From positions 1 through 64,000 of the forward strand of contig PGCN01000010.1 in assembly GCA_002786385.1 (NCBI GenBank): a DNA stretch of 64,000 bases, given 5' to 3'. Positions 18,319 to 27,864 of this stretch are shown piece after piece; the stretch's first letter is position 1; each line of letters opens with the position of its first letter. The position numbers were made by a program, and so were the translations under genes. The notes below the pieces were generated by a model. That model did no database searches. It saw only the letters and a program-made list of their open reading frames with translations, and was not told where the DNA came from. This DNA comes from Flavobacterium sp. FEMGT703F. GTDB taxonomy: Bacteria > Bacteroidota > Bacteroidia > Flavobacteriales > Flavobacteriaceae.

Positions 18319-19410
18319 ATGAATAAAACTTTTATAGCTGTTTCAGCATTATTTATGACTTTAACTGCTTTTTCTCAAAAGTATGAATTTCAAATTATTA
18401 AGGAGATAAAATGCACTCCTGTTACGGCACAACAAAATACCGGAACTTGTTGGAGTTTTTCATCGACTTCGTTTTTAGAAGCGGAAATTATTCGCAAAAC
18501 CGGCACTACAGTCGATTTATCTGAGATGTACACCGTAAGAAACATTTACCTTGACAAAGCCGAAAACTATGTTATGCGTCAAGGAAAAGCACAATTTGGC
18601 GAAGGCGGTTTGAATCACGATGTAATGAACAGCGCTCTAAAATACGGATTAACCACACAATCGGAATATTTGGGAAAAATTGAAGCAAACGGAAAATATG
18701 ATCATTCTCAGATGGTGACAGAACTTGAAGAAATTGTAAAAAAAGCGGTCGCACTTACCCCAAAAGGTTACCCAAATTGGAAATCGGATTATAATACTGT
18801 CCTCGATAAATACATGGGTAAAATCGAAGGTGTAAAGACCATAACTGCTGAAATTTTAAACCGAGATTTCAAGTTGAACTTAAACGACTACATCACTATC
18901 ACATCCTTTAAACACCAACCATATTACACTAAATTCATCTTAAACATCCCGGATAATTTCTCCAACGGGTATTTTTACAATTTGACTTTAGATGAATTTG
19001 TTCAAAATATTGACAATGCATTAGATAAAGGGTACACGGTTGCTTTAGACAGTGATGTGAGCGAAACTACTTTTTCAAGCACTTCAGGTGTTGCGGTTAT
19101 CCCACAAAACACGGCTGATGCCGCGGCTATCTTAACAGAAATCAAACCCGAAAAAGTAATCACACCGGAATTCCGCCAAGCCGAGTTTGAGAATTACAAC
19201 ACCATGGATGATCATTTGATGCACATTGTAGGTAAGGCCAAAGACCAAAAAGGGAATGTTTATTATAAAGTTAAAAACTCTTGGGGTGCCACATCCGGTA
19301 GAGACGGCTTTATCTACATGAGTGTTGCCTATTTACGATTGAAAGCCATTTCGGTATTACTACATAAAGATGCCTTGACTGCACCAACTAAAAAAGCCTT
19401 AGGGTTATAA
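18319..19410 (+). CDS. Secreted C1-family cysteine peptidase (aminopeptidase C-like)
   Basis: 363 residues beginning with signal peptide MNKTFIAVSALFMTLTAFSQ. The papain-type catalytic Cys is in QQNTGTCWSF (Cys44), the His in LMHIVGKA (His302) and the Asn in YKVKNSWG. The general plan resembles bleomycin hydrolase/PepC, but the protein is shorter and exported. It is probably a periplasmic or surface peptidase. It has its own upstream region of 127 bases, shared divergently with menB, and a strong terminator after the stop. Confidence 0.9.
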   Translation: MNKTFIAVSALFMTLTAFSQKYEFQIIKEIKCTPVTAQQNTGTCWSFSSTSFLEAEIIRKTGTTVDLSEMYTVRNIYLDKAENYVMRQGKAQFGEGGLNHDVMNSALKYGLTTQSEYLGKIEANGKYDHSQMVTELEEIVKKAVALTPKGYPNWKSDYNTVLDKYMGKIEGVKTITAEILNRDFKLNLNDYITITSFKHQPYYTKFILNIPDNFSNGYFYNLTLDEFVQNIDNALDKGYTVALDSDVSETTFSSTSGVAVIPQNTADAAAILTEIKPEKVITPEFRQAEFENYNTMDDHLMHIVGKAKDQKGNVYYKVKNSWGATSGRDGFIYMSVAYLRLKAISVLLHKDALTAPTKKALGL

Positions 19411-19438
19411 AAAAAGGAAGCTGACAGCTTCCTTTTTT
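19408..19438. terminator. Bidirectional intrinsic terminator
   Basis: Nearly perfect stem AAAAAGGAAGCTG (19411-19423) and CAGCTTCCTTTTT (19425-19437) with a one-base loop centre. It serves the convergent C1 peptidase and YgiD-type genes. Confidence 0.9.
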
Positions 19439-20319
19439 TATCCTATTTTTACCGAAGTCATCGTCAATGAACCGCCAACAGCTTTATCATTGAAGAAATC
19501 AATGGCGTCAGTTTTATCCTGTAATCCCAAGGTATACAATAGCGGATAATAATGATCCGGTGTCGGAATGGCCAATTGAGCAGCGCTGCCTAGTCGTTCA
19601 TATTGAATTAGTGATTGGACGTCGCCTGCTACAATTTTTTCTTTAAAAACCTGATTGATTTCCCGTGCCCAATCATAACCGTATTCCGGTTCATCCAGTT
19701 TGTCCCAAGCAACCATTCTGAGGTTATGCACCATATTTCCACTACCAATAATCAACACTCCTTTTTTTCTTAAAGCAGCCAATTCTTTAGCCAAATCATA
19801 ATGGTATTGTGGTGGTTTACTATAATCAATACTCAATTGTAACACCGGTATGTCGGCATTGGGATACATATGTCGCACTACCGTCCAAGTACCGTGATCC
19901 AAACCCCAATCGTGATCTAAACCAACGGAAGTCGACGTAATTAATTTACTGGTTTCCAGAGCCAACTCCGGACTTCCCGGAGCCGGATATTGTACATCGA
20001 AAAGCGCCTGCGGAAAACCACCAAAATCGTGTATGGTTTTAGGAACTTCCATGGCTGTAATATGGGTTCCGTTAGTTAACCAATGCGCCGAAACGACCAA
20101 TACCGCTTTTGGCTTGGGAATTTCAGCACCAAGTTTCACCCAGGTTTTTGAAAAGGCATTGTCTTCAATCCCATTCATAGGTGAACCATGACCAATAAAC
20201 AATACCGGCATCTTACCATCCGTCTCTTTCAAGTCCTTAGACCAATTGTATAAAGGATTTAAAGCCATCATTGTTGTTCCTCCTATTGCTAATTTGATGA
20301 AATTACTTCTATTCATCAT
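19438..20319 (-). CDS. ygiD: 4,5-DOPA-extradiol-dioxygenase family protein (YgiD-like)
   Basis: LigB-type class III extradiol ring-cleavage dioxygenase family. Metal-binding motifs are visible: FIGHGSPMN (His), SAHWLTNG (His), LDHDWGLDHGTW (His) and IIGSGNMVHN. Length 293 is close to the family (about 260-270) plus an N-terminal leader MMNRSNFIKLAIGGTTMMAL that resembles an export signal with only one Arg. Substrate unknown in bacteria; the DOPA name comes from plant relatives. A 16-bp palindrome precedes the start. Confidence 0.85.
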   Translation of the reverse strand: MMNRSNFIKLAIGGTTMMALNPLYNWSKDLKETDGKMPVLFIGHGSPMNGIEDNAFSKTWVKLGAEIPKPKAVLVVSAHWLTNGTHITAMEVPKTIHDFGGFPQALFDVQYPAPGSPELALETSKLITSTSVGLDHDWGLDHGTWTVVRHMYPNADIPVLQLSIDYSKPPQYHYDLAKELAALRKKGVLIIGSGNMVHNLRMVAWDKLDEPEYGYDWAREINQVFKEKIVAGDVQSLIQYERLGSAAQLAIPTPDHYYPLLYTLGLQDKTDAIDFFNDKAVGGSLTMTSVKIG

Positions 20320-20325
20320 ACTAAT

Positions 20326-20344
20326 ATTTGTATATACAAATGTA
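20326..20344 (-). promoter_or_regulatory. Promoter and palindrome upstream of the YgiD-like gene
   Basis: ATTTGTATATACAAAT (20326-20341) is a perfect 16-bp palindrome. On the minus strand TACATTTG (20344-20337) matches the TAnnTTTG -7 element and overlaps it. A repressor site at the promoter is inferred; no regulator gene is adjacent. Confidence 0.45.
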
Positions 20345-20403
20345 CAATAAATATCTAAGCAACAACCGATTTACAAAAAAATTAACAGTCACCAAAAAAA
20401 GTA

Positions 20404-20411
20404 TATATTTG
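20404..20411 (+). promoter_or_regulatory. -7 element of the MFS transporter gene
   Basis: TATATTTG, a perfect match to TAnnTTTG, 18 bases before the ATG at 20430. It sits inside the longer open frame, so it argues for the later start. Confidence 0.6.
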
Positions 20412-20429
20412 ATTTTAAATAGGTATACT

Positions 20430-21674
20430 ATGCAACATTTTACAAGACGGGAAAAAATCAAACACCTGCTGGGATTTCCAGTAATTATAGCTTCTCTGGG
20501 ATATTTTGTAGATATCTATGACTTATTATTATTTGGCATTGTTCGTATTCCCAGTTTGAAAGATATGGGATTAGAAGCTGATACTGTAGGCACCATGATT
20601 CTGAATTATCAAATGGTTGGTTTGGTTTTGGGCGGTATCATTTGGGGCGTTTTTGGCGATAAAAAAGGACGCCTTTCCGTGCTTTTCGGATCCATCATCG
20701 TTTATTCTTTGGCCAATATTGCTTGTGGTTTTTTACCTCAAATGGATTTTGCTGATAAAGGAATGATTTATGCTTGGCTGCGTTTTATAGCAGGCGTAGG
20801 ACTCGCAGGCGAATTAGGCGCCGGTATCACTTTAGTTTCGGAAACTCTCCCAAAAGAACTCCGTGCTATCGGCACTTCCATTATTGCCGGATTTGGTGTA
20901 TTTGGTGCTGTAGTGGCGCAATTCACCGTTGAATTAGCTGGCAGTTGGACCACCGCTTACTTCATTGGTGGCGGATTGGGTTTGCTGTTGCTGGTACTTC
21001 GTATTAGTGTGGCTGAAAGCGGCATGTATCAAGCTGTAAAAGAAAATCATACGGTTAAAAAAGGTAATTTTTTTGCTTTTTTTACCAATAAAACACTATT
21101 TATCAAATACCTAAAGTGCATTCTTATTGGTGTTCCGATTTGGTATTGCATCGGTATTTTAGTCTTTATGGCCAACCAGTTTGCACCCGAGCTAGGCATT
21201 AAAAGTATAGATCCCGGAAAAGCCATTATGTGGGCTTATATTACGACTTCGGTTGGCGATTTCTCCAGCGGATTCATTTCTCATGCTTTGCATTCCAGAA
21301 AGAAAACCATTTTGTACATGCTGTTATTCACGCTAATCGGAGTGTTTTTACTTCTTTTCGGCGGCACTAAAACCGAAAATATGTATTATTTCTATTGCGG
21401 TTGGATTGGATTGGGTTGTGGTTTTTGGTCGATGTTTGTCACCGTAGCTGCAGAGCAATTCGGCACCAATTTAAGAAGTACAGCAACCACGAGTATACCG
21501 AATATGGTTCGCGGTACCGTTCCGATTATGCTATTGGGCTATGATTATCTGAAACAATACAACTCCATTATTTTATCGGCGGCAATTGTAGGATTGATAG
21601 CCTTCGGTTTAGGAATTTATGCGATTTTAACCATCAGTGAAACCCATAACAAACAGATGGACTTTCTTGAGTAA
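20430..21674 (+). CDS. MFS transporter
   Basis: About 414 residues with 12 membrane segments. The frame is open from 20328, but the first 34 residues are polar and lie over the promoter; ATG 20430 (MQHFTRREK) gives the typical form. The MFS signature between segments 2 and 3 reads GVFGDKKGRLSVLFGS, and LGYFVDIYDLLLF has the Asp found in segment 1 of many H+-coupled symporters. The substrate is unknown; sugar, aromatic acid or metabolite symport are all possible. Divergent from the YgiD-like gene. Confidence 0.85.
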   Translation: MQHFTRREKIKHLLGFPVIIASLGYFVDIYDLLLFGIVRIPSLKDMGLEADTVGTMILNYQMVGLVLGGIIWGVFGDKKGRLSVLFGSIIVYSLANIACGFLPQMDFADKGMIYAWLRFIAGVGLAGELGAGITLVSETLPKELRAIGTSIIAGFGVFGAVVAQFTVELAGSWTTAYFIGGGLGLLLLVLRISVAESGMYQAVKENHTVKKGNFFAFFTNKTLFIKYLKCILIGVPIWYCIGILVFMANQFAPELGIKSIDPGKAIMWAYITTSVGDFSSGFISHALHSRKKTILYMLLFTLIGVFLLLFGGTKTENMYYFYCGWIGLGCGFWSMFVTVAAEQFGTNLRSTATTSIPNMVRGTVPIMLLGYDYLKQYNSIILSAAIVGLIAFGLGIYAILTISETHNKQMDFLE

Positions 21675-21735
21675 AAATCCGCTTTTTAACAACAATTTCT
21701 GAATTTAAAAACCATTATTCTTCAATCATCCTTTG

Positions 21736-21743
21736 TATCTTTG
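21736..21743 (+). promoter_or_regulatory. -7 element of the lipA promoter
   Basis: TATCTTTG, a perfect TAnnTTTG match, 19 bases before ATG 21763. It rules out the upstream TTG at 21733 as the start. Confidence 0.65.
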
Positions 21744-21762
21744 CAAGGCAAAAAAAGCGACT

Positions 21763-22632
21763 ATGGAATCAGTAATCGAAAGCAACCAACCGATTGGCAA
21801 GCCAAAATGGCTTAAAGTCAAATTACCTATCGGCCAAAAATACACCGAACTTCGTGGTTTGGTTGACAAATACAAGCTTAACACCATCTGTACTTCGGGC
21901 AGTTGTCCGAATATGGGCGAATGCTGGGGAGAAGGCACCGCAACTTTCATGATTTTAGGGAACATTTGCACCCGCTCTTGTGGTTTTTGCGGGGTAAAAA
22001 CAGGTCGCCCGGAAACCGTGGATTGGGATGAACCCGAAAAAGTAGCGCGTTCCATCAAAATCATGAAAATCAAACATGCGGTAATTACCAGTGTAGATCG
22101 CGACGATTTGAAAGATATGGGTTCCATCATTTGGTTTGAAACGGTACAAGCCATTCGCCGTATGAATCCGCAAACGACTTTAGAAACACTTATCCCCGAT
22201 TTCCAGGGCAACGAACGCCTACTCGACCGCATTGTAGAAGCCAATCCTGAAGTAGTATCGCATAACATGGAAACCGTGCGAAGATTGACTCGCGAGGTAA
22301 GAATCCAGGCCAAATACGATAGAAGTCTGGCCGTTTTGAAATACTTAAAAGAAAAAGGCATCCGCAGAACCAAATCCGGTATCATGTTAGGTTTAGGGGA
22401 AACCGAAGAGGAAGTCATTCAAACCATGCAAGACTTGCGAGATAACAACGTTGACATAGTAACTATAGGTCAGTATTTACAACCAAGTAAAAAACACTTA
22501 CCGGTAAAAGAATTCATCACACCGGAACAATTCGAGAAATACGAAAAAATCGGGAAAGCTATGGGCTTCCGTCACGTAGAAAGCGGCGCATTGGTTCGTT
22601 CTTCTTACCACGCGGAAAAACATATTTTGTAA
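21763..22632 (+). CDS. lipA: Lipoyl synthase
   Basis: Radical SAM enzyme that inserts two sulfurs into octanoyl groups on lipoyl domains. The auxiliary cluster motif [12 protein letters not shown] and the radical SAM motif CTRSCGFC are both intact, with a late RSSYHAEKH carrying the conserved serine of the auxiliary cluster. About 289 residues. The frame opens at TTG 21733, inside the promoter, so ATG 21763 (MESVIESN) is chosen. Cytoplasmic. Confidence 0.96.
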   Translation: MESVIESNQPIGKPKWLKVKLPIGQKYTELRGLVDKYKLNTICTSGSCPNMGECWGEGTATFMILGNICTRSCGFCGVKTGRPETVDWDEPEKVARSIKIMKIKHAVITSVDRDDLKDMGSIIWFETVQAIRRMNPQTTLETLIPDFQGNERLLDRIVEANPEVVSHNMETVRRLTREVRIQAKYDRSLAVLKYLKEKGIRRTKSGIMLGLGETEEEVIQTMQDLRDNNVDIVTIGQYLQPSKKHLPVKEFITPEQFEKYEKIGKAMGFRHVESGALVRSSYHAEKHIL

Positions 22633-22736
22633 AAGAAAAAAATGTTTAAAAGGTTAAGGGTTTAAAAGGTTTACAATTGTTGTTTAACCATTAAACCATT
22701 TCAAACAATATTAAACAACTTTAAACCATCTCCAAC
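22633..22736 (+). promoter_or_regulatory. AT-rich leader with inverted repeat upstream of gap
   Basis: Contains GTTGTTTAA (22679-22687) and TTAAACAAC (22711-22719), a 9-bp inverted repeat, plus several GGTTTAAAAGG/GTTTAA copies. The low-complexity AT content makes chance matches likely. Confidence 0.35.
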
Positions 22737-23732
22737 TTGAACCAAAAAACACAAATCGCCATCAACGGTTTTGGGAGAATCGGCCGAAATGTATTCCGAT
22801 TACTCTTGAATCATCCTACTATCGAAGTGGTTGCCATTAACGATATTGCCGACAACAGAACGATGGCGCATTTGATTAAATACGATAGCATTCATGGGGT
22901 TTTGCCTTGCGAAGTATCGCATGATGAGCACTCTATTATGGTGGACGGCAAACATTACACCTTCTTCCACGAAAAAGACATTGCTAATTTGCAATGGAAT
23001 AATGTCGATTTCGTCATAGAATCCACCGGGAAATTCAAAACTTTCGACGAAATCAGTAAACATCTCAAGGCCGGAGCCAAAAAAGTAATACTCTCCGCCC
23101 CAAGCGAAGTTCCCGAAATTAAAACGGTAGTTTTAGGTGTAAATGAAAACATTTTGGATAGTTCTGAAGTCATCGTTTCCAACGCCAGTTGTACGACTAA
23201 CAATGCGGCACCAATGATCAAAGTCATCAACGAATTGTGCGGTATTGAACAAGCTTACATCACCACAGTTCACTCTTACACCACCGACCAAAGTTTACAC
23301 GATCAGCCTCACAAAGATTTGCGTCGTGCCCGCGGTGCCAGTCAATCTATTGTACCAACCACAACCGGAGCCGCCAAAGCACTGACCAAAATTTTCCCGG
23401 AAATGGATGGAAAAATCGGTGGTAGCGGTATTCGTGTTCCCGTACCCGATGGTTCTCTGACTGACATTACTTGCTACGTAAAAAAAGAAGTGACCATAGA
23501 AGAAATCAACGCTGCTTTCAAAAAAGCTGCAGAAACGCACCTAAAAGGCATATTAGCTTATACCGAAGACCCTATAGTTTCAGTTGATATTTTAGGCAAT
23601 CCCAACTCTTGCCTATTCGATGCCCAACTCACTTCTGTCATTGACAAAATGGTTAAAGTTGTTGGTTGGTACGACAACGAAATTGGCTATTCCTCACGAA
23701 TAATCGACCTAATTAGGCTGTTAAAAAAATAA
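22737..23732 (+). CDS. gap: Glyceraldehyde-3-phosphate dehydrogenase, type I
   Basis: 331 residues. The NAD-binding motif INGFGRIGR, the active-site SNASCTTNNAAP (catalytic Cys), the VHSYTTDQ His region, and WYDNEIGYSSR are all present. A stop (TAA at 22722) blocks any upstream start and the next ATG would remove the nucleotide-binding motif, so the start is TTG 22737. Glycolysis/gluconeogenesis. The 104 bases upstream carry an inverted repeat. The following kinase gene starts 44 bases after the stop. Confidence 0.95.
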   Translation: MNQKTQIAINGFGRIGRNVFRLLLNHPTIEVVAINDIADNRTMAHLIKYDSIHGVLPCEVSHDEHSIMVDGKHYTFFHEKDIANLQWNNVDFVIESTGKFKTFDEISKHLKAGAKKVILSAPSEVPEIKTVVLGVNENILDSSEVIVSNASCTTNNAAPMIKVINELCGIEQAYITTVHSYTTDQSLHDQPHKDLRRARGASQSIVPTTTGAAKALTKIFPEMDGKIGGSGIRVPVPDGSLTDITCYVKKEVTIEEINAAFKKAAETHLKGILAYTEDPIVSVDILGNPNSCLFDAQLTSVIDKMVKVVGWYDNEIGYSSRIIDLIRLLKK

Positions 23733-23776
23733 TTTCTCTATATTTATAGCCCTAACGATTTGTAAACTATCCGATT

Positions 23777-25975
23777 ATGAAGTGGTATTGGCTATGCTTA
23801 TGGTTGCCAACGATGTGTTTTGCACAAAAGAAATCTGTCGCTACAATTGACAGCACTAAATACTACATCGATTTGGCTGTATTCAATAGAAAAACGGACA
23901 ACTACAAATCCTCTTTGTACTTTTCGCAAAAAGCCATTAATTTTTCCGGAGCTAATCGGGATAAAAAATCGGAAGCCTTAGCCCAATATTCATTGGCCAC
24001 AACCTACTACGAATTAAAAAAGTTTGAAGATGCCATTGATGTTTTTGAAAAGTGCATCAAGCTCCTGAGTGCCTATCCGCCTACCACGCAACAAGCCATT
24101 TGTTATTACGACATTGGCATGTGTTATATGAATTTAGATGAATTCAACAAAGCGGAAATCTTCTTTAACAAATCCCAATCGGTTTACAGTCTCTTAAAAA
24201 TTGACGCTACAGAACCTTTGAATTTGCAAAAAGCAATCCTATATAAAAAACGTGGTAAAAATGAATTGGCGTCCAAACTCTTCAATCAAATTATAGCCAA
24301 ACCGGATCATAAAGACGTCTATAAAATTAAGGCAGAAGCAATGTACCAGTTGGGGATGATTGAACGCGAAGAAAACCACAACAATTTGGCAGTGAACTAC
24401 CTCAACCGTGCGTTACTGCTCAATGAAAAGAGCAGTGACTTGGAGCAAAAAGCAGCCATAGCATTAGAATTGAGCTTGGCATATGAAAAACTTTTGAACA
24501 CTGAAAAAGCACATCAATTCCTGAAAGCCCATTTGCAAATAAAAGACAGCTTACTCCTAAACAACAGCGCCAAATTATCGAGTGATGATTTCATGGACTT
24601 CAAAGAAAGTGAACGCCTCAAAACGATAGAACAGATGACCAAAGAGAGTGAAATCCAACAAAAAACCAACAAGTTTATCAAACTCATCAGTATTTTGGGG
24701 ATCGCGCTTATTTCGATTCTTTCGCTATTGAGTTTGTCTTTGTACAAAAACAACATCATCCGCAGAAAATCTAACGAACTGCTCCAAGATAAAAACAAAG
24801 AACTGCAAATCGCCAAAGACAAAGCAGAAAAAGCCTCTAAAGCGAGAGCTGAATTCTTGTCTACTGTGAGTCACGAATTGCGTACACCGCTAAACGCCAT
24901 CAACGGAATTACGCACTTACTAATTGAAGACAATCCGAAAAAAAACCAATTGCATTACCTTAATTCACTTAAATTTTCGGGTAATTATTTGCTGACATTC
25001 ATCAATGAAATATTGGAGATCAACCGAATTGAGTCGACTAATATCGAAATTGAATACATCGACTTCAACTTCAAGCAACTGTTGGTCGATATTCAAAACT
25101 CAATGAATGAAATCGCCGCCAAAAATGAAAATCGCTTTGTCCTTGAAATCGACGACACTATTCCGGAAACCTTATTAGGCGATCCTACTAAACTCTCGCA
25201 AATATTAATCAACTTAATCAACAATGCTCTCAAATTTACCCACAAAGGTGAAGTTAAAGTGAGTGCAGTCGTAATCGAAAAAGAAGCCGATTTTTCCCGA
25301 ATCAAAATCAGTGTAAGTGATACGGGCATAGGCATTCCCGAAGAGAAAAAAGAAACTATATTCGACAGTTTCTCTCAAGGTTCGATCGAAATCAATCGCA
25401 AATATGGTGGCACCGGATTGGGTTTAACCATCGTAAAAAAATTAGTCGACTTATTAGGCGGAGAAATTTCACTCGAAAGTGAAGTCGGAGTTGGTACAGT
25501 CTTCCAAGTAGAACTCAACCTATCTAACAGCACTAAAGAAATCAAACCCAAAGAAGAGATTACTTATTCGGATGAAATATTAGACGGCAAATACATTTTG
25601 GTGGTAGAAGACAATAAAATCAACCAAATGGTTACCAAAAAAATGTTGGAGAACAAAGGAATACAATGCAAAATCATCGACAATGGCGAAGAAGCCGTGG
25701 CAGTGCTCAAAAGCCAACATACATTTGATTTGGTTTTGATGGATGTACATCTGCCGGGCATCAACGGTACCATTGCGACGCAAAATGTACGTGAATTCGA
25801 TCCCAAAATTCCAATTATAGCCTTAACCGCTATCTCCTTGAACGAAAATAGGGAAATGCTATTGTCTTTCGGGATGACAGATGTTATTACGAAACCTTTT
25901 GATCCTGAGAATTTCTACCGAGTGATTGCTTACTGCCTTTCTAGCAATACTAATACTGCAAAATCAACTCTTTAA
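23777..25975 (+). CDS. TPR-containing hybrid sensor histidine kinase
   Basis: 732 residues: signal peptide MKWYWLCLWLPTMCFAQ, periplasmic TPR region (about residues 30-270), one transmembrane segment (about 298-323), HisKA with SHELRTPLN (His366), HATPase with LINNALKFTHKG, DTGIGIPEE and GGTGLGLTI, then a receiver domain with VVEDN, DLVLMDVHLPG (phospho-acceptor Asp656), ALTA and KPFD. It senses by the TPR periplasmic part and phosphorylates its own receiver. No separate response regulator or DNA-binding domain is attached, so the output partner is unknown. The 3' end overlaps the convergent phosphorylase gene by 26 bases. Confidence 0.92.
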   Translation: MKWYWLCLWLPTMCFAQKKSVATIDSTKYYIDLAVFNRKTDNYKSSLYFSQKAINFSGANRDKKSEALAQYSLATTYYELKKFEDAIDVFEKCIKLLSAYPPTTQQAICYYDIGMCYMNLDEFNKAEIFFNKSQSVYSLLKIDATEPLNLQKAILYKKRGKNELASKLFNQIIAKPDHKDVYKIKAEAMYQLGMIEREENHNNLAVNYLNRALLLNEKSSDLEQKAAIALELSLAYEKLLNTEKAHQFLKAHLQIKDSLLLNNSAKLSSDDFMDFKESERLKTIEQMTKESEIQQKTNKFIKLISILGIALISILSLLSLSLYKNNIIRRKSNELLQDKNKELQIAKDKAEKASKARAEFLSTVSHELRTPLNAINGITHLLIEDNPKKNQLHYLNSLKFSGNYLLTFINEILEINRIESTNIEIEYIDFNFKQLLVDIQNSMNEIAAKNENRFVLEIDDTIPETLLGDPTKLSQILINLINNALKFTHKGEVKVSAVVIEKEADFSRIKISVSDTGIGIPEEKKETIFDSFSQGSIEINRKYGGTGLGLTIVKKLVDLLGGEISLESEVGVGTVFQVELNLSNSTKEIKPKEEITYSDEILDGKYILVVEDNKINQMVTKKMLENKGIQCKIIDNGEEAVAVLKSQHTFDLVLMDVHLPGINGTIATQNVREFDPKIPIIALTAISLNENREMLLSFGMTDVITKPFDPENFYRVIAYCLSSNTNTAKSTL

Positions 25976-26762
25976 TTAGGTGTCGAACATGCGGTTCTGC
26001 AGCATTGGCGGCTTTTAAAACTTCCTCGTGAGTAATGGATTCCAAATGTTCTTCACTACCGATATCCGTGATAACAGAGATGCCGAACGTTTCCAATTCC
26101 ATGTGACGCGCCACTATAACTTCGGGAACGGTTGACATACCAACACAATCGGCTCCAATGGTTTTCACCATTTTGTATTCGTGTAAGGTTTCAAAAGTTG
26201 GTCCTTGTAATCCTAAATAAACACCGTCGAACAATTCGATGCTTGCTTTTTGAGCAATGTCTTTTACTTTGGCAATCATTTTCAAACTATACGGTTCACT
26301 CATGTTGACAAAACGAGGACCGAAACGAGGATCATTTTTACCGCGCAACGGATGTTCAGGCATCATATTAATGTGGTCAGTTATAACCGCTATCGAACCT
26401 ACTTTGTAATTCGGATTAACACCGCCGGAAGCATTGGAAACAACGAGTTTAGTAACACCCAAATACTTCATTACACGAACCGGGAAAGTCACTTCCTGCA
26501 TAGAATATCCTTCGTAGTAGTGAAATCGCCCTTGCATGGCTACTACTTTCTTATCACCTATAGTTCCGAACACCAAAGCGCCTTTGTGACCTTCTACAGT
26601 GGAAACCGGAAAATTAGGTATTTCGCTGTAAGGCATAGTAAATTCTATAGCAATATCATCGGTAAAACTACCCAATCCTGAGCCTAAAATCACACCATAT
26701 TCCGGTGTAAAATTGGTTTTATTTTTAATGTAATTAACGGTTTCCTGTACAAGTTCCCACAT
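25950..26762 (-). CDS. punA: Purine-nucleoside phosphorylase
   Basis: 270 residues of the PNP/MTAP (type I trimeric) family: GSGLGSF phosphate loop, EGHKGALVFG, MQGRFHYYEGY, SNASGGVN and the base-binding LETFGISVITD (with Glu near HMELE). It splits inosine or guanosine with phosphate in purine salvage. The start (26762) lies inside the lpxK end, which overlaps it by 29 bases on the same strand, so lpxK and this gene are co-transcribed. The stop overlaps the kinase by 26 bases tail to tail. Assigned to punA on family grounds. Confidence 0.93.
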   Translation of the reverse strand: MWELVQETVNYIKNKTNFTPEYGVILGSGLGSFTDDIAIEFTMPYSEIPNFPVSTVEGHKGALVFGTIGDKKVVAMQGRFHYYEGYSMQEVTFPVRVMKYLGVTKLVVSNASGGVNPNYKVGSIAVITDHINMMPEHPLRGKNDPRFGPRFVNMSEPYSLKMIAKVKDIAQKASIELFDGVYLGLQGPTFETLHEYKMVKTIGADCVGMSTVPEVIVARHMELETFGISVITDIGSEEHLESITHEEVLKAANAAEPHVRHLIKELILQY

Positions 26763-27753
26763 AATCTAAAATAATTTGATCAAAAGCCGTCGCGTTTGAA
26801 ACCAACCGACTCTTGATAGGTAAATAATATAATTGTTTTCGCAAAATTGCAGCCTCCAAACGTACAAAATCCTTTTCGGTTGTGACAATAATTTTTTCTC
26901 CGGCTTGCGATTTTAAAGCCTCAATCTCAGCGTTGGAAAAATGATGGTGATCGGGATATGAGATAACCATATCATTTTCAGCTTTCAAAAAATCGAAGAA
27001 AGGTTTGGGTTTGGCTATACCAGCCAACAAAATTTTCGCTTTATTTTTAATTTCTGATACTGACAAGCTATCCGTTGCACTGTAAACTTGATCGTCATAA
27101 TCTACAAAACTGAAAAAAATCGGTTTGTCCAATCCAATCTTTTGCCTGATTTTTTCCTGCGCAATTTCGGAAATCGTATTGGGACATTTGGTGACAATTA
27201 TCATATCGGCTCTTTGTGCTCCGGAGCGACTTTCCCTGAGATTGCCGGTTGGCAGCATCCAATCGTTACAAAACAAATCGTCATAAGCCGTTAAGAGAAT
27301 GTAAAATCCGGCTTTTACTTTGCGGTGTTGAAAGGCATCATCGAGTAAAATAACATCGGGCTTATCTTTTTGCGCCAGTAATTGGGAAATCCCGTTTCGT
27401 CTGTCGGCATCAACGGCAACTTGTATCTGAGGGAATTTTTGAAAATACTGAAACGGTTCATCTCCGAGGACTTCCGCATTGGCATTGGCATCCGCCAGAA
27501 TAAAGCCTTTCGATTTTCTTTTGTAACCTCTACTTAAAGTCGCTACTTTATATTGTGGTGAAAGCAAACGAATCAAATACTCTATCTGCGGTGTTTTTCC
27601 GGTGCCGCCAACACTAAGATTCCCTACAGCTATAATTGGAACATCAAAAGCATGCGATTTTAAAATCCCTTTATCATACAGATAATTTCGAATCGAAGTA
27701 ATAAAGCCGTATAATACAGCTATCGGAAACAATAATTTTCGCAACCAAGTCAT
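26734..27753 (-). CDS. lpxK: Tetraacyldisaccharide 4'-kinase (lipid A)
   Basis: 339 residues with the LpxK signature VGNLSVGGTGKTP (Walker A), preceded by a membrane-associated N-terminus (LRKLLFPIAVLYGFITSIRNYLYDKG) and followed by SRGYKRKSKG, LLDDAFQHR and TEKDFVRLE. It phosphorylates the 4' position of the lipid A precursor at the inner membrane. The upstream bases on the minus strand read TTACTTTCGT three bases before the ATG, suggesting a leaderless or near-leaderless transcript. Confidence 0.95.
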   Translation of the reverse strand: MTWLRKLLFPIAVLYGFITSIRNYLYDKGILKSHAFDVPIIAVGNLSVGGTGKTPQIEYLIRLLSPQYKVATLSRGYKRKSKGFILADANANAEVLGDEPFQYFQKFPQIQVAVDADRRNGISQLLAQKDKPDVILLDDAFQHRKVKAGFYILLTAYDDLFCNDWMLPTGNLRESRSGAQRADMIIVTKCPNTISEIAQEKIRQKIGLDKPIFFSFVDYDDQVYSATDSLSVSEIKNKAKILLAGIAKPKPFFDFLKAENDMVISYPDHHHFSNAEIEALKSQAGEKIIVTTEKDFVRLEAAILRKQLYYLPIKSRLVSNATAFDQIILDYVGTCTGNR

Positions 27754-27804
27754 ACTACGAAAGTAATTATTTAGGACGAATGCACGAATTATTTTTAAAT
27801 CTTT

Positions 27805-27812
27805 TATCTTTG
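27805..27812 (+). promoter_or_regulatory. -7 element for the gene pair at 27865
   Basis: TATCTTTG, a perfect TAnnTTTG match, 52 bases before the ATG at 27865. Confidence 0.6.
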
Positions 27813-27864
27813 AAGCTATAATGTCAAACAGCCAACTTGAATCAACTCAGCTGAACCATTCAAC

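Noticed and set aside
20328..20429. Upstream extension of the MFS gene
   Set aside because: The region contains a clear -7 element and codes for a polar stretch without family likeness.
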